The notes beneath the pieces were generated by a model, which had not been told where the DNA came from, searched no databases, and was given only the letters and a program-made list of their open reading frames with translations. Positions 44,083 through 56,372 of a DNA stretch of 64,000 bases are shown here, piece after piece (within the stretch, counting starts at the first letter, position 1; every line of letters starts with the position of its first letter). A program made the position numbers and the translations under genes. Source of the DNA: Halichondria panicea (taxonomy: Eukaryota > Porifera > Demospongiae > Suberitida > Halichondriidae); NCBI RefSeq assembly GCF_963675165.1, contig NC_087386.1, positions 3,974,169 through 4,038,168 of the forward strand, in the 5' to 3' direction.

Positions 44083-46600
44083 GCTCTGTAGTATGAAGCC
44101 ATAAGCCCCGTTTACACCAGGCCTTTAATCCGGGTTGGAATCCGGATTAAACCTAACTGCGTTTGTGTAAAACGGCCCTAATTATCCGGGTTCTAATCCG
44201 GCATAGCCAACCCACTTTTGGAGGGTACAGATTGTCAGAAGCGGTTTAGCTGTGAGTAAACACAAAGGGCTAATTCTGAGGTGTTGTACATGTTCGTGGG
44301 TGTTTCTAGAGTAAGCTTGTAGCTTCCTATCAGCCAATGTTTGCATTAGTGGTCATTTTACTATGGCCACTACTCAGAAAAATCTGACTGGATTAGGTGT
44401 AAAAGGGGGCTATAGATCAAAGGAAGTATGTGCTCTATTTTCATGTGGCTGGAAAATAGAGCACAGTTTTGACAGAGCACATTTAGGGTATTTAGTACGT
44501 GGGAATATGGAGCAACTGCTCTACGGTTGCAAGGAGAGTAAATATGCAAAAGTACAGTAAAAGTAAAGTACAGCACTATTAGCTTATAGCCATGCTCATC
44601 TTGGATTTAATTTTGCAAACTGAAGATTTTTATTTTTGCTTACCGGTACATTATAAAGATGGAAGAGCAAAAGCATTCCCTCCAGAATCAGGGACAGCAA
44701 AATCTGTTCGAAAGTTGCTATTCTACTAACGGTAGTTATAACTCTACACTATATAATTATATTATAGAGCCCTAGCTATTGGTAACTGTAAGAACGAGAA
44801 AAGAGGTGCATAAACCAGTATGCACCGTCTTATGCTCAAGCTCTATGGATACTATAATTATGGTGCATAACGTCTAGGAGAGTAGCCCAGAACTTCTGTG
44901 GGCAATGACTTCATTGTGCTTCATAATTATACTTACATGGCAACCAGTAATACAACTATGTTTGTTATTTAAAGATACGGTGCTTTCTTACGAACTTCTG
45001 TGGGCAATTATATGGTTTCACTGACTTCATTGTCAACTATGTTTGTTATTTAAAGATACGGTGCTTTCTTACTCAGTAATATCCAAGTGTTATAACAACT
45101 AACATACGCTCTTTGCTTTACTCTGGATTGAGCTGTTTGGGGCGAGTATGAGTGAATTGTGTATTTGGGTTATTTAGTTTTCATTTTCAGTGGCACCTCA
45201 TATATCAACATTATATGTGTGATTTGTGATTTATTGATGTTGAAATCAAGCAAAAAACAACGACATCTTCATGCATGCAGTCACTCCACGGGAGTTCTTG
45301 GTACAAGTAGACGGATATAATATATACACGTGATGTACTTATAATTGTGGTGTCAGGACTCAGGTACATACAGGGGAAAGGGGGGACCTCCCCTAGATCA
45401 TAATTCCTTCACTAGAATTTCAGTTGAGACAATTTTCAGTTGATACATTTTTGGTGCATTCCATAAGTTATAGTTATAACACAGGCACAAGCACTCAGCC
45501 CTCGGGGCTTACGCCCTCGTGCTGAGTGCAATATATGCCATGCATCCCGAGTGCACATGTTATAACTAGTTTATATCCCGAGGGCATAGCAACATAACAC
45601 TATCTTAGTAACACAATATAAAAAGATGACAAAGACAACTCTAGACACAGCTCCATCTTCTAGACGCCAGTATATGCAGCGTATAAGATTGGCACGACTG
45701 ACGAATGGCTTGACACAAAATTGTTGGAGTTCCAACGCTGAAATCACTGCAAAACAGCCCCACCCCACTACTGCTGCAAAGAAACAGCCCCACCCTACTT
45801 ACTACTACTGCGAAGAAACAGCCCCACCCTACTACTCAGTGTAACTGCTGCTCGAACAACCCTTCACTATCCTCGGCATCACAACCAAGCTCGCCTCTAC
45901 ACTGCTGCAAAACAGCTCAAGCCCCCAGTGAAAAGAGGCGCTTCTAGTGCTATGGTGAAGCAGAATTGACATGCATCACAAAGTCGAGGACTAGGTCTTC
46001 TAGGAACACAGAATCTCCACAAAATGAGCCTTGGACAATTTTAAAACCTGCATTGTTGCAAAGAAGAAACTCCAGCAGTGCTGAACATTCCTGCATGGCT
46101 GGACTTACTTTGATACTTGTTATTTCTCATGATACAATATTTAATTTAATTGTCTGTCTAATGCCAGAGGGGCGTTTTGTGGTTAGTGCATTATGACTTT
46201 CAGCAGTGCATTATGCTGCATATTGCACTTGGGAACAACATAGCAACAGGATATAATTTTAACAAGAAGACAAAACAGCAAACATTTGATACACAAACAC
46301 TACAAACCTACACATAATTATAAATATATACAACAAACTGATTGAACTAAAGCATGCAACAGCCTAGCCTATATAAATAAGGCCACTACAAGTGATACTC
46401 TGGTTTCTGGCCCACCTCCACATCAGATTTATTCTATCTCATGCATTACTTCTACTACGCATGCGTAGAATGGCCCATGTGGTCCAAATTGGGATTCATA
46501 AAGTGAAACCATAGATTAAAGAGGGACTGGAAATGGAAGTTACCTCGAATTATATCCGCTTAATTTAGCGTTAATTTATAAATTCGCTAAAATTTTAGTA
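44083..46600. other. No gene seen; short repeats only
   Basis: Contains a direct repeat (aactatgtttgttatttaaa, then gatacggtgctttcttac) at 44955-44993 and 45034-45072, a palindrome built on CCCTCGGGGCTTACGCCCTCG with flanking GCACTCAG/CTGAGTGC (45487-45526), and a 'cagccccaccctact' minisatellite at 45754-45838 that produces a low-complexity open frame. Confidence 0.5.
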
Positions 46601-47030
46601 CTGGTTATGCCTCGAGGCGTAGCCGCACGAGGAATATGACTGTGTGTGTGTGTGTGCGTGCGTGCGTGCGTGTGTGTGTGTCTGTTCCAGCTGTAACTGC
46701 TCAACAGTTGCAATGAGACGAAAACTAACAGCTTCTATAGGCTTCTAGCCACATTCTCTTGGATTAGCATACTAAAGCTTCTTTCTCGAGTTATGGCTAG
46801 TTTGACTCACATCGAAGGCTGTTGCAGTCTTTTCAGAATCTTTGGTAGCATCATTTGTTCGCACAAACTTTCTATTCAGTTAGCCTTGCACTAAAGCGCT
46901 AGCTTTTTGTTAGCTACAAGAGTTAGAGAGAGAGAGCTGCTAAAGAAGCTAGCTATTTTAGTAGCCATTATTGAACTTGGCGAGACACACCCCTTATTCC
47001 TGGATGTAATGCGCATGCGCGCTCAATACC
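46600..47030 (-). repeat. Reverse, partial copy of the 'GATGCCTCGG' repeat family with TG/CG microsatellite
   Basis: TG(CGTG)n tract at 46641-46682 followed by ctgctcaacagttgcaat..., aacagcttctataggcttct, tctcgagttatggctagttt and gttgcagtcttttcag, which are the reverse complement of the blocks at 14500-14700. The TGTG/CGTG run corresponds to the CA tract of the other copies. Confidence 0.55.
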
Positions 47031-49070
47031 ACATGTAAGATAATCCATTTTGAACCCCAAGATCCTGGCAGAATCGATTTCTTCTTTGTTGACAATGAGG
47101 TCCTGGTAAGCCACAAACCAACCTTTCTGATAACTCTTTTTAGACTGCTTGTTATAGATACTACTTTCTGTGATTATCTCACAGATTACTGACTATGCCC
47201 CACTGTTTGGCTACAGGAATTTAAGACGATCAGTATGCACTATTAACTGTGGACACCCCTTTCTTGTGAAACAATCAAAGCACATTGCAAATTATTTACC
47301 TCTTCTATAACACTCTAATACTTTTGAGCGAAAGCAAAAACATGGCGAGAGGCGCGCACGCTTGCAACACTCGTTTATAATAGTAACAATAAGGTACGCC
47401 GGGGTTTAATCAAGGCTATGTATCTATAACGTTGTTAGGTTAGATAGTACCTTGGCTGTCTGCTATATTACTGTGAACCTCGCTAATCCGAATAGAGCCG
47501 GACCAGACCCCATCCGAATACATGAAATTTCCGGATTAATGGATGTCATTAATTGATTATGAAATCATTAACGAAGACACTTTTGTACATGTATTATGAT
47601 ATTCAGAAGGGAAGCTGCTAGCTAGAATAGTCAACTTTCTCTCCAATACAGTGAGTCTTGTGAGTGAGCTCTTCGTTTTCTTTGCAGTGGCCATTGTTTT
47701 GGGCGCCGGGCGAGGTTGAGCAGTTTATAAAATTATTGCTGATTCAGCAAAGCAAAGTTAGATTGCGCATGCGTAGTGATCTGTTCTACTGACAGCCCCT
47801 CCTCTTTTCAGTTTGCCATTTTGTCTGGATTTGCGAGGTTTCGGACTAAAGGGTCCGGATTACCTCGATTTAAGGCGACCCTCCAAATAGGCGACACCCT
47901 GGAGCTTCAGCAATTTTCTGACCTCTAAAAATAGCGACAGCTGCGTTGACAATTATTTTTTAATGTCGCGTTCTAAATAGAGGTAAATATAGCCACTCCC
48001 TAGCCTCGATCGTAGCCCACTGGAAAATCAAGTGGCCTGAAATCGAGGCAAGTAGACTCTGTAGAGTTACCTCTAATTAGATGCGACCCTCTAAATATGC
48101 GACACCAGGACATTTTTCAACCTTCAAAAGAAGCGACCTCTGGTTTCGTAATTATTAAAAAGTGCGAGGTCTTTAATACTACGGTATGGTGAAAGTTAGA
48201 ATAATGGTCAGTTAGACAAGCACAATATCAAGACAAATCCAAAACAGACTACTAACGGCAAACAACCAAACTGATGCACATGATCCTTGTGCATCAGTTT
48301 GCTGTACGTTAACGTATAACAATCTCTTGTCAAGAGATTTTTTATGAACTGAAAAGGAAGCTCACCTTCTCCAGTAGTCCATAGGCCTAGTATTCATGGG
48401 GTGTCTGAGTATAGATAATGGTCTGAGTCTGAATCTTTGGAGTGGACTTTAATTAATACTAGCACACTTCCGATCAGGCAGTGCATACATTGAAAATGAA
48501 ATCTATGGGCAGTATGCACAGTATTGACTTGTGGTAAATTACTAAAAGACGCGCATGCGCACATGCATTGAGAGCCTCGTGGCTCATTTGGCTCCCAAAA
48601 AATCAGCACAAAAGAGTTGAATGTAGAAGCCCCAATGGATTCGAAAAAGGTAAACGCTTGTTGCTAATAAAGTAGATCTACGTTAACTAATTTGTAAAGC
48701 TAGAAAGATGTTTGCCTGTTAGTGTTATAAAATTAGGCCTATTATACTATAAATATCGTATGATTTCTGTGTATAATTAGTGCACTGCACTGGAATTTGT
48801 ACAGTGAAGGTGCTATAAAAGCGTATCATAATAGAGTAAAGCCACAGATTTATCGAACACAAACGCTTTTTCTCGAGGATAGCGGCTCAAAGCATCTAAA
48901 TCAATAGCACCTAATCGGCGAGACCTAATCTCTCGGATTAGGTATATATGGAATAGCCTCGAGACCAGCTGTTTGTTATCTGAAAGAACGCCTGGTCAAG
49001 TTCCATTGAATTCTGCTTTTTTTGTTTTTGTTGTAGCATGCCCTCTCCTCTTTTATACCGTATAGCGGGT
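47031..49070. other. Degenerate pogo-like and related MITE fragments; no gene seen
   Basis: 47470-47540 (ctgtgaacctcgctaatccg, atccgaatac, ttccggattaatgg) and 47840-47870 (gggtccggattacctcg) resemble Tigger-like ends in inverse orientation. 47865-48160 has repeated 'gcgaccctc(c/t)aaata(g/t)gcgacacc' blocks at 47876 and 48083, a second family present twice. No coding sequence recognised. Confidence 0.4.
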
Positions 49071-49708
49071 AATTTTCGGGGGACAAAATATTCGTGGTTC
49101 AGCAATATTGAGATGTTTCGTGGGTAATATTTTCATGGTTATACTCTGTCCACTAGAAAAGCGTTAGAAAATTGCGTATGTTCGATAATCGGTGCTTACA
49201 GTATTATTAATAGTGATTATGATAATATTATACTGTTGTGATCAATACTATAGGAGCTAAAAAGAAAATCTGGAGGAGGATGCCATCACTGTGACGGGGT
49301 CACGTTTGAAGGTGCTGTTGAATGATTACCGTACTTTTTCAAAATAATTATAACCCCCTTATAATTATGCACCGTAAAAATCATTATTTTTCTTGTTCTG
49401 CACACTAGTCTCACAAATGTAGTTATTGAAAACGTTGCCTTATTTAGAAGAAGTACGGTAAGTCTAGTACAAATATTGAGTGCAACGCATCAAATGTTGG
49501 GACTGGAGTGATATAAAGCCAAAGGCCGCAAGCCCCGTCGTTGTTACATTGCTCCAGTGCCAATCATGTATACTTACAGTGCATTATTGTTAAAGCCAGT
49601 AGGCTTTAACTAGGATTTGCACCACTTTTGTAGCTTTTCGGCATTTGCACGTACCGTATAGCGAGTAATTTGCATACATTTGAATATGAATATTCGTACA
49701 GCTCAGGA

Positions 49709-49922
49709 TACCGTATAGCGGGTAATTTTCGGGGGACAAAATATTCGTGGTTCAGCAATATTGGTTCAGCAATATTGAGATATTTCGTGGGTAATATTTT
49801 CGTGGTAGCTGCCTGCACTGTAGGCAAGGTCGCTTCATTCGTGGGTAAAATATTCGTGGTCAGACCTCCAACCACGAAAACCACGAATATTTTGCCCCAC
49901 GAAAATTACACGCTATACGGTA
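49709..49922. mobile_element. 214-bp 'TACCGTATAGCGGGTAATTTTCG' MITE
   Basis: Long terminal inverted repeats of about 40 bp (taccgtatagcgggtaattt...acaaaatattcgtgg / ccacgaatattttg...attacacgctatacggta) with TA at both termini. An internal 'ggttcagcaatatt' is tandemly doubled. A truncated relative (left end only) lies at 49069-49150. Confidence 0.82.
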
Positions 49923-50105
49923 GTTACGTTGGACTTATTGTGCCAGAAAAACTTTGCAGTTTTAGTTTTAGTAGGTGCTCTTCTGATACGAAAATACGAA
50001 AATTTCCACCATACGAAATAATCTGTTATACTGTATTTTCACTACTGAATCAGTTACTGCACATCACCCGGGTCTGGCCTAAATGTAATACAATGTTGAT
50101 ATAAT

Positions 50106-50322
50106 TACCGTATAGCGGGTAATTTTCGAGGGGGAGGGGTAAAACATTTGTGGTTGAACAATATTTAGTCACTTCGTGGATAATATTTTCGTGGTTGCTG
50201 CTTGCCCTGCAGGTAAAGGTAGGCAAGGTCGCTTCATTCGTGGGTGAACTATTCGTGGCCAGAGCTTCAACCACGAAAACCGCGAATATTTTACCCCACG
50301 AAAGTTACCTGCTATTACGATA
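50106..50322. mobile_element. Second, adjacent 'TACCGTATAGCGGG' MITE
   Basis: Same ends and same inner order (cagcaatatt-like, tcgtggataatattttcgtg, caaggtcgcttcattcgtgg, ccacgaaaaccgcgaatatt) as 49709-49922, about 180 bp away in the same orientation. The right terminus is mutated (gctattacgata). Confidence 0.75.
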
Positions 50323-50399
50323 TACTGCTGTATAATTATTTACATAAAATAATGTTGGATACTATCACGCCTGCATGACCCAGGCCTTAACTACCCATA

Positions 50400-51225
50400 T
50401 TTATGCCACGGTGTGCATGCGCAAGCGAGGTATACAGTAGTGTGTGTTGTCTGTGTGTTTAGACTGCTACAGCTGCTCCAGGATAGTTCGAGTAAGAGTT
50501 TCTATAATAAATTATAGGCTTCTAGCTAGTCAGATTTTTGTTTGTAGATTTGCAAAATAATGCTTTGTTCTCGAGTTATGCCTAGTTTTGCTTACCTGAA
50601 ATGCCATTGCAACCTTTTCAGAAAAGTGCATAGAAAAACTTGTCCATAAAGTATTGCTATACTCTACTTAGTAGCACTAGAATGAATAGGTAACTGCAAG
50701 AGTGAGAAGAGAGCTTGCAAGGCTCTGCTGATGCAGCCATTAATTTTTAGACTTGAACTTTTGGCATCGATCGTTTTTAACAACAATCATGGTCGATCAT
50801 TATCTACTCTTCGATTTTCCCTGTGATTCTGTATGGATTCTACCTGCATGAGTAATGCAAAAATGTTCATCATGATAATTATAATGTGTTAAAATTTTTT
50901 GCAGAATGATTCGTGGATGTAATTTTCAAGGAATAGCAGCTTTTCTGCAGCATGCGATATTAAATTTGTGCGTATAAATGTTCACGGTAGATGCTTGATC
51001 AGCGTAAAAATTTTCGCAGAATGATTCGTGGATGTAATTTTCAAGGAATAGCAGCCTTTCTGCAGCATGCGATATTAAATTCGTGCGTATAAATGTTGGC
51101 GGTAGATGCTTGATCAGCGTAAACCACAAACATTTATACCTTTGAAAAATACCTGCTATTAGTAGCTTTATGTTATGTAGCTTTGGCACCTCCACTGAGG
51201 CATCAGCACCTGTGGTGCTTTCATT
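50400..51225 (-). repeat. Reverse copy of the 'GATGCCTCGG' family, interrupted by another repeat
   Basis: Runs from gcatgcgcaagcgag (50417), a GT-rich tract, actgctacagctgctcc, tataggcttctag, tgcaaaataatgctttgttc to ttgcaaggctctgctgatgc and atcatggtcgatcatt, the reverse complement of 14740-14320. The terminal gaggcatcagcacctgtggt at 51197-51216 lies beyond an insertion at 50901-51160. Confidence 0.6.
50901..51130. repeat. 115-bp tandem duplication of a MITE fragment
   Basis: Two units starting gcagaatgattcgtggatgt at 50901 and 51016, each continuing aattttcaaggaatagcagc, gcatgcgatattaaat, atgcttgatcagcgtaaa. The sequence is the inner part of the 43885-44082 family and interrupts the copy of the GATGCCTCGG repeat. 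Confidence 0.75.
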
Positions 51226-51229
51226 TGAA

Positions 51230-54200
51230 CACTTTCATTTGAACAGTTGCACTACTCTATTAACAAATAGTACTGGCAATAGAGCGGGCACAGCTCAATC
51301 ACTATCAATAGTGCAAAAACTACATTCTTGGTTAAACAGTCTCGTCCATTTCGGGGCTACAGACATGGTCACTTGTCCCATAGATTAAAGTATGGTATCA
51401 AAGGTCAAACGCAACATAATAATTATATTCGAACAGTCACCATGGATGCGACATCTGGACTTCAACATAATTAAATTTTTCAACTTTAAATAATTAACCA
51501 TGGTTTCTGTGATTATTTACAACAAAAAGTTAAAAAACATTTTAAACATTTTTGTACAGTTCCAGTTCAGTTAAAGGATTCACAGTTAAAATGGGCCAAC
51601 AGAAATTTTTGTGATTTTCATTTTGGATTCTGATCCAGTAACTTGGCACACAGATCCCATGAACAGGTTTGCCGACTTGCAGTTAAGCATCCAGGTAGTA
51701 TACCGGTTCAGGTAGTTAAGGATATCTAAAACCTGCTAAAGAAAAACAACATGTGATAAAATAATAGCAGCCACAATCAGGAGTACAACAGTCCCTAAGG
51801 CCTTGCATATAATTATTGGAAGCGACCCCTACGAATAACTATTTTGCGGAATTCATGTGTACGTCTGTTATAGCTTACTTTATTTTCTGGGCTAGTAGGT
51901 CAAACGCAACATAATAATTATATTCGAACAGTCACCATGGATGAGTGACCGATCTTCACTCCAGGCTAGTAGGTCAAACGCAACATAATAATTATATTCG
52001 AACAGTCACCATGGATGAGTGACCGATCTTCACTCCAGGCTAGCTATACTAGAAGACTTGCTTTAATGGGGGTTAGTTAACCCCTGCAATAGCGGCACAG
52101 TATAGTTGGTAACAAAAGCGGTCTTTCAATATTTCTTAAGTCAATGATTTGAACGAGGCGGGATCAATTGCTTTGTTTTGTCTTGTTTCATAACAGTGGC
52201 CTAATAACTATAATTAGTCGAGTTCATTTTAACGAACTCGTGTTTTTATGTTACGGTTGATACATATCATGTACATGAATTAAAGACAAGGTAATAACCA
52301 TCTTAAGTTGTTTAATCTCATCATTTTTTCCTGATCAATACAGAAAATTTTTTTTATTGCAAACAGTGCACAAAAAGGTCATCCTCTTTAGCATTTGTTA
52401 ACGATCAGTAAATAATTGTGCAAATATGTGACTCCGTATTACATTATTTTATTATACGGTCGCGTAGCCTTGGGGCATGATTTGGTACTCATGCTGTATC
52501 TACACAGTGTAACGAATATCGCAACCACACGCTATAAAACGGCCTAGAGCTTAGGTCCAGATTAAAACTTCAATGTGGGCTTCGACCCCCACATTTTTGA
52601 TTTTGTATTCAGTGTACATGCAAAATAAGGATTCACACATAATTTTATCTTTTTGGATCAAGAGATCCCCCACAACAAACCGTAGCTCTGTTTCGTTTCT
52701 AATTCTACTCGAATAGGGATTATCAGAAAACAAAAGAGATGATATGACTTGTAGACGGAACTTTCACAGCTGCATGGACGCAAGTTCTAGAAAGTTGTCT
52801 TCTACCAACTTTTCTGACAATCTGACCTATAAAAAATTACTTCACCAACACACTCCTCTTCAATCAATGTAGATTCACCACAATGTTTATACACACTATG
52901 ATAACTTTTCTTGATGTGCCAAACTGAAATACGCCAAAAGATTCAAACATCTTATGGAGACTCCATTTTTGTTCACTAAATCCATATGTATACGAGTAGC
53001 TATAAGGAGAAGCTATTGGTATTCAGTATTGCATGTAGTATATGAAACATGGTGACAATCAAGTGCAATGATCTGTAGGTACAGCTTTATATAATTATGG
53101 CTACTGAAAAGTGATGCCATCAGCATTACCAGGTTCTTGCATCACCCCCAGTTGGGTATTTATGACTACAATCCATTAAATGATAAGGCTATTTGATCAC
53201 TTGATCAGGACTCCAATGTTTATAAGATATGTAAAGAATCAATGATAAGCACAACTGATTAAATAGGGAAATGATCATCATTAAATATGTGATTAACTAA
53301 CTAGTAGTTTGTAAGTCAATGTTCTCTATCCATGTATCTTTGTTGTTGTCTCCTCTATTTACCTCGTGGTCATTCTAGCTATCCCTATGTGAAATAGTGT
53401 GCGTATGTAACAGGTAATAACATGCGTGAGAATATTTCTTTGTTTGACTTCCAAGACAAATCGACATAACCAGTTACTGCATGTCAACCCTCATTAGTGA
53501 AGGAACAACAATAATTATAGCTGATCAATATTGTTGGGACACACTATACTTACAGAGTTCTCATTTTGACAGTTTCTAGCAGTTTTCACACAAGTAGATT
53601 ATTCTTCTGCAAACCTTGCCACAAGATGATGAGGATTTGAGAAGACGAGAATTTGTCGACTCTCTGAGGTGTAGGGGTTTGTGGTTTTGTAGGAAAATGA
53701 GCCTGAGCAACTTAATTCATTTGCTCACAGCTAGCACATCCCACCTAGCACCGTAGAGGGGAAAAAATAGTACTAGTGTTCTAACAAAAGTAAGTAGAGA
53801 TAAACCTTTAGTATAGTCCGTAGTCCAACAGTTTTCAATCAGGGACACAGCATTCCAGAACGGTGCATACAGCTTGTCACCAGTCAGAGAGCAACACGGG
53901 AACTAAGCATACCCAAACTGCATTGATCAGAGGTGAATTTAGGTGAAAGGTTAATTGTCATCAAAATAGGGCTCAAACCATAAATACCATGGCAGATTTG
54001 ATATTTATATATATTATTAATTGGCATAAAATGATTATCATGATGAGCAAAAGAAACATTACATTGAACCAGGGCTGACATTGAGTCCTTTCGGTACTAA
54101 CGTTTGTAGGGTAGAATCCAAAATGCAGTTCATTTACATTTAGTGCTGTGTCGATTGCTTGGACGAATAAAATATGTATATGTTTTTGGGAAATATTTTT

Positions 54201-54512
54201 GAGCCTATTCATTACCTATTCATTACCTATTCATTACCTACACAATGGTTTCAGCATGTGCAAAATTAATGTTACAATCTTAAGATTATATTGAAGTACA
54301 ACTACTGACACATTTGTCGTATTCATATTAAGATGGTTCTTACCAAAAGAGTAAATTTGGAACAATTGAATGGGCGTGGTTTAACAAAGCTCGAATGCTC
54401 AAGGAATTCACCTCTGGTCCAAACGTTTCTGACTATTGGCCGTAAAGGTGTGGGTTGTCTGTGGGGTGTGATTGTAGGCGGTTTGTGTAGGAGGAGTTGC
54501 TGCACCAGACCC
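51230..54512. other. 3.3 kb with no gene seen
   Basis: AT-rich, with no domain-bearing open frames on either strand; the tandem repeat at 51891-52038 is the only clear feature. A third partial unit (ggtcaaacgcaacataataa ...caccatggatg) lies at 51402-51447. Confidence 0.5.
51891..52038 (+). repeat. 74-bp tandem repeat, two perfect units
   Basis: Unit starts gctagtaggtcaaacgcaac and ends gatcttcactccag, at 51891-51964 and 51965-52038. A separate partial unit at 51402-51447 lies 0.45 kb away. Confidence 0.85.
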
Positions 54513-56082
54513 TCAGTCTGAATATCTAGTATCTGCCCCTTCCTCGTGATGGTCAGTTTTCCCCTCCTTGTATGTGTCGAGATCGACAGGGAGCTCTCCC
54601 ACACCAGTCACAGAACGTGCATACTCGTATCCAATCTTAAGCGAGGATTCTGACCCAGCTGCAGCAATCGACCAGTCTGGATACTCAGAACACAGCCCAT
54701 GAGCAACGTAGTGTTCACAAACCTAAAGTTAACAGCATTTCGATACAATTCATGAATACCCACATGAACGTACCTTAGGAGGCATGCTGTCCGGTGGGAC
54801 CTTGAGTCCTAGAGCCCGAAAACAGCGTCGATTGTACCCAGTCAGCCACCAACCCAACCGAGCATCAAACACTTCAGATCCAATTTCTCGTTGAGAGTAG
54901 AAAGTTCGATCCAGCACTGAATACACAGCTTTTACCTTGCTAGTGCCACGTAGAGACTGATAGTGAGAAAGAATACGGCCAGTGGAATGATAATCAATTG
55001 TCCCGGCAAGCTTTTGTGGATCATCAGAATCAGAAATACATCCATTGCGTACATGGATTAGTTGGCGTTGAAACCCATCCGTTACTCGCTTTGTAACAAC
55101 CACCGTAACGTTATCGATATTCAAGCCCGCAGCCTTTGCCTGTTTAAGGCATTGACAATCAAGTTCCCTGTGAGCATTGAGTACCACAATCATTCGCTCC
55201 GCCACAGCAGTCTACAAATGAAATTAACTCGCTCCATTCGTGTAGGAGGTCCTACTAACCCAGCAGCTACTCTTGTTTCCGTCAAGGCTGTTGAATGAAG
55301 ATTGCATGACTCAAATCAGTGAGAAACTTTTTTCTTTGAGGGTGCTCAGCATTCATTTCCATTCATTTCCCTTCTAATGCGGAGCATTAAATGCATGGCA
55401 TCGAGTTTTATGGAGAAGATAGATCTCCACAAGGCGGCAACACTCGTGGTGCTAGATGTGCTGCCACAACACCCACAATCGACGTACAAGTAGGTAGGAA
55501 CAGAGCCAATAGATTTGTGGCGATCGACGACTTCGGTCATAGCATCTTTTCCCCAAGAGAGTCCAGTGTCAGGGACAACGTATACCCCACAAAAAATTCC
55601 TAAGTCACCACATATCGTGAATGTCTGCCCACCACTTCCAACGATCCCACCGCCTATGGTTCGCTTTACGACCTTTTGCTGGTGATCCACTGCAAGGGAG
55701 TGATTGCTGACGACTGCTCGGAGCTCACGCATGATGTGGGGCTTGTTCTCCCAATAGTCATTTACAAACATCGCTGTCAAGTGAGGTCTACACGGAACAA
55801 AGTGTGCAGGAAACTGAGGAAAAGAATTACGGTCAACCACGTTCACCTTGCCAACACCACGCATAGCATCAACCTATATACAAAGGAAATGGGTACATAA
55901 AGCATCAACAAAATTATATCATGTACGTGTACCTTGTCTCAGAGCTCAACAAATTCAGACTTCAATTTTAGGTAAAGCTGCTGAACCTCGGCCGTAATGT
56001 AGCGGTCTACCTGGGCCATGGTTAGCTCTGATCTTAGCAATCGAATCACAGACATGTGTGTACAGTTCCCTTTGCCACTAAC

Positions 56083-56372
56083 TGTCATGAGCCCCCGGCT
56101 GCGCCAAGGCTCGCAGTTGACTTAAACAGAACACGATCCAAGTAAATAGGAGTCCTCTATAACTTTAACATGAGAACAGAACTGAACATAACTCCTTCTC
56201 TAGCTATTTTATACAGACACATGCACCAAAGATCTAGATTGTTCTACAACACCCACAAAGTTCTAGAATACTGAACCTCTGGAAGGTTCTTAACACATAA
56301 AGTTCTGGTCCTTTACCACGGAATGTTCTAGTTCTTAATTAACCCAGTCACAGAATGTTCTAGTTCACCACA
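56083..56372 (-). repeat. 3' LTR (minus-strand element)
   Basis: 290 bp. On the minus strand it starts TGTGGTGAACTAG and ends CATGACA. It supplies the stop codon of the polyprotein (TAG, 10-12 bases inside). Confidence 0.93.

Noticed and set aside
45626..46196. Open frames with repeated 'KQPHPT' residues
   Set aside because: Produced by a short minisatellite; frame changes, no start context or domain.
49606..50335. Paired sense and antisense open frames with 'TNILPTNEATLPT'-like sequence
   Set aside because: They lie in the foldback MITEs, so the same inverted repeat is open on both strands; not protein-coding.
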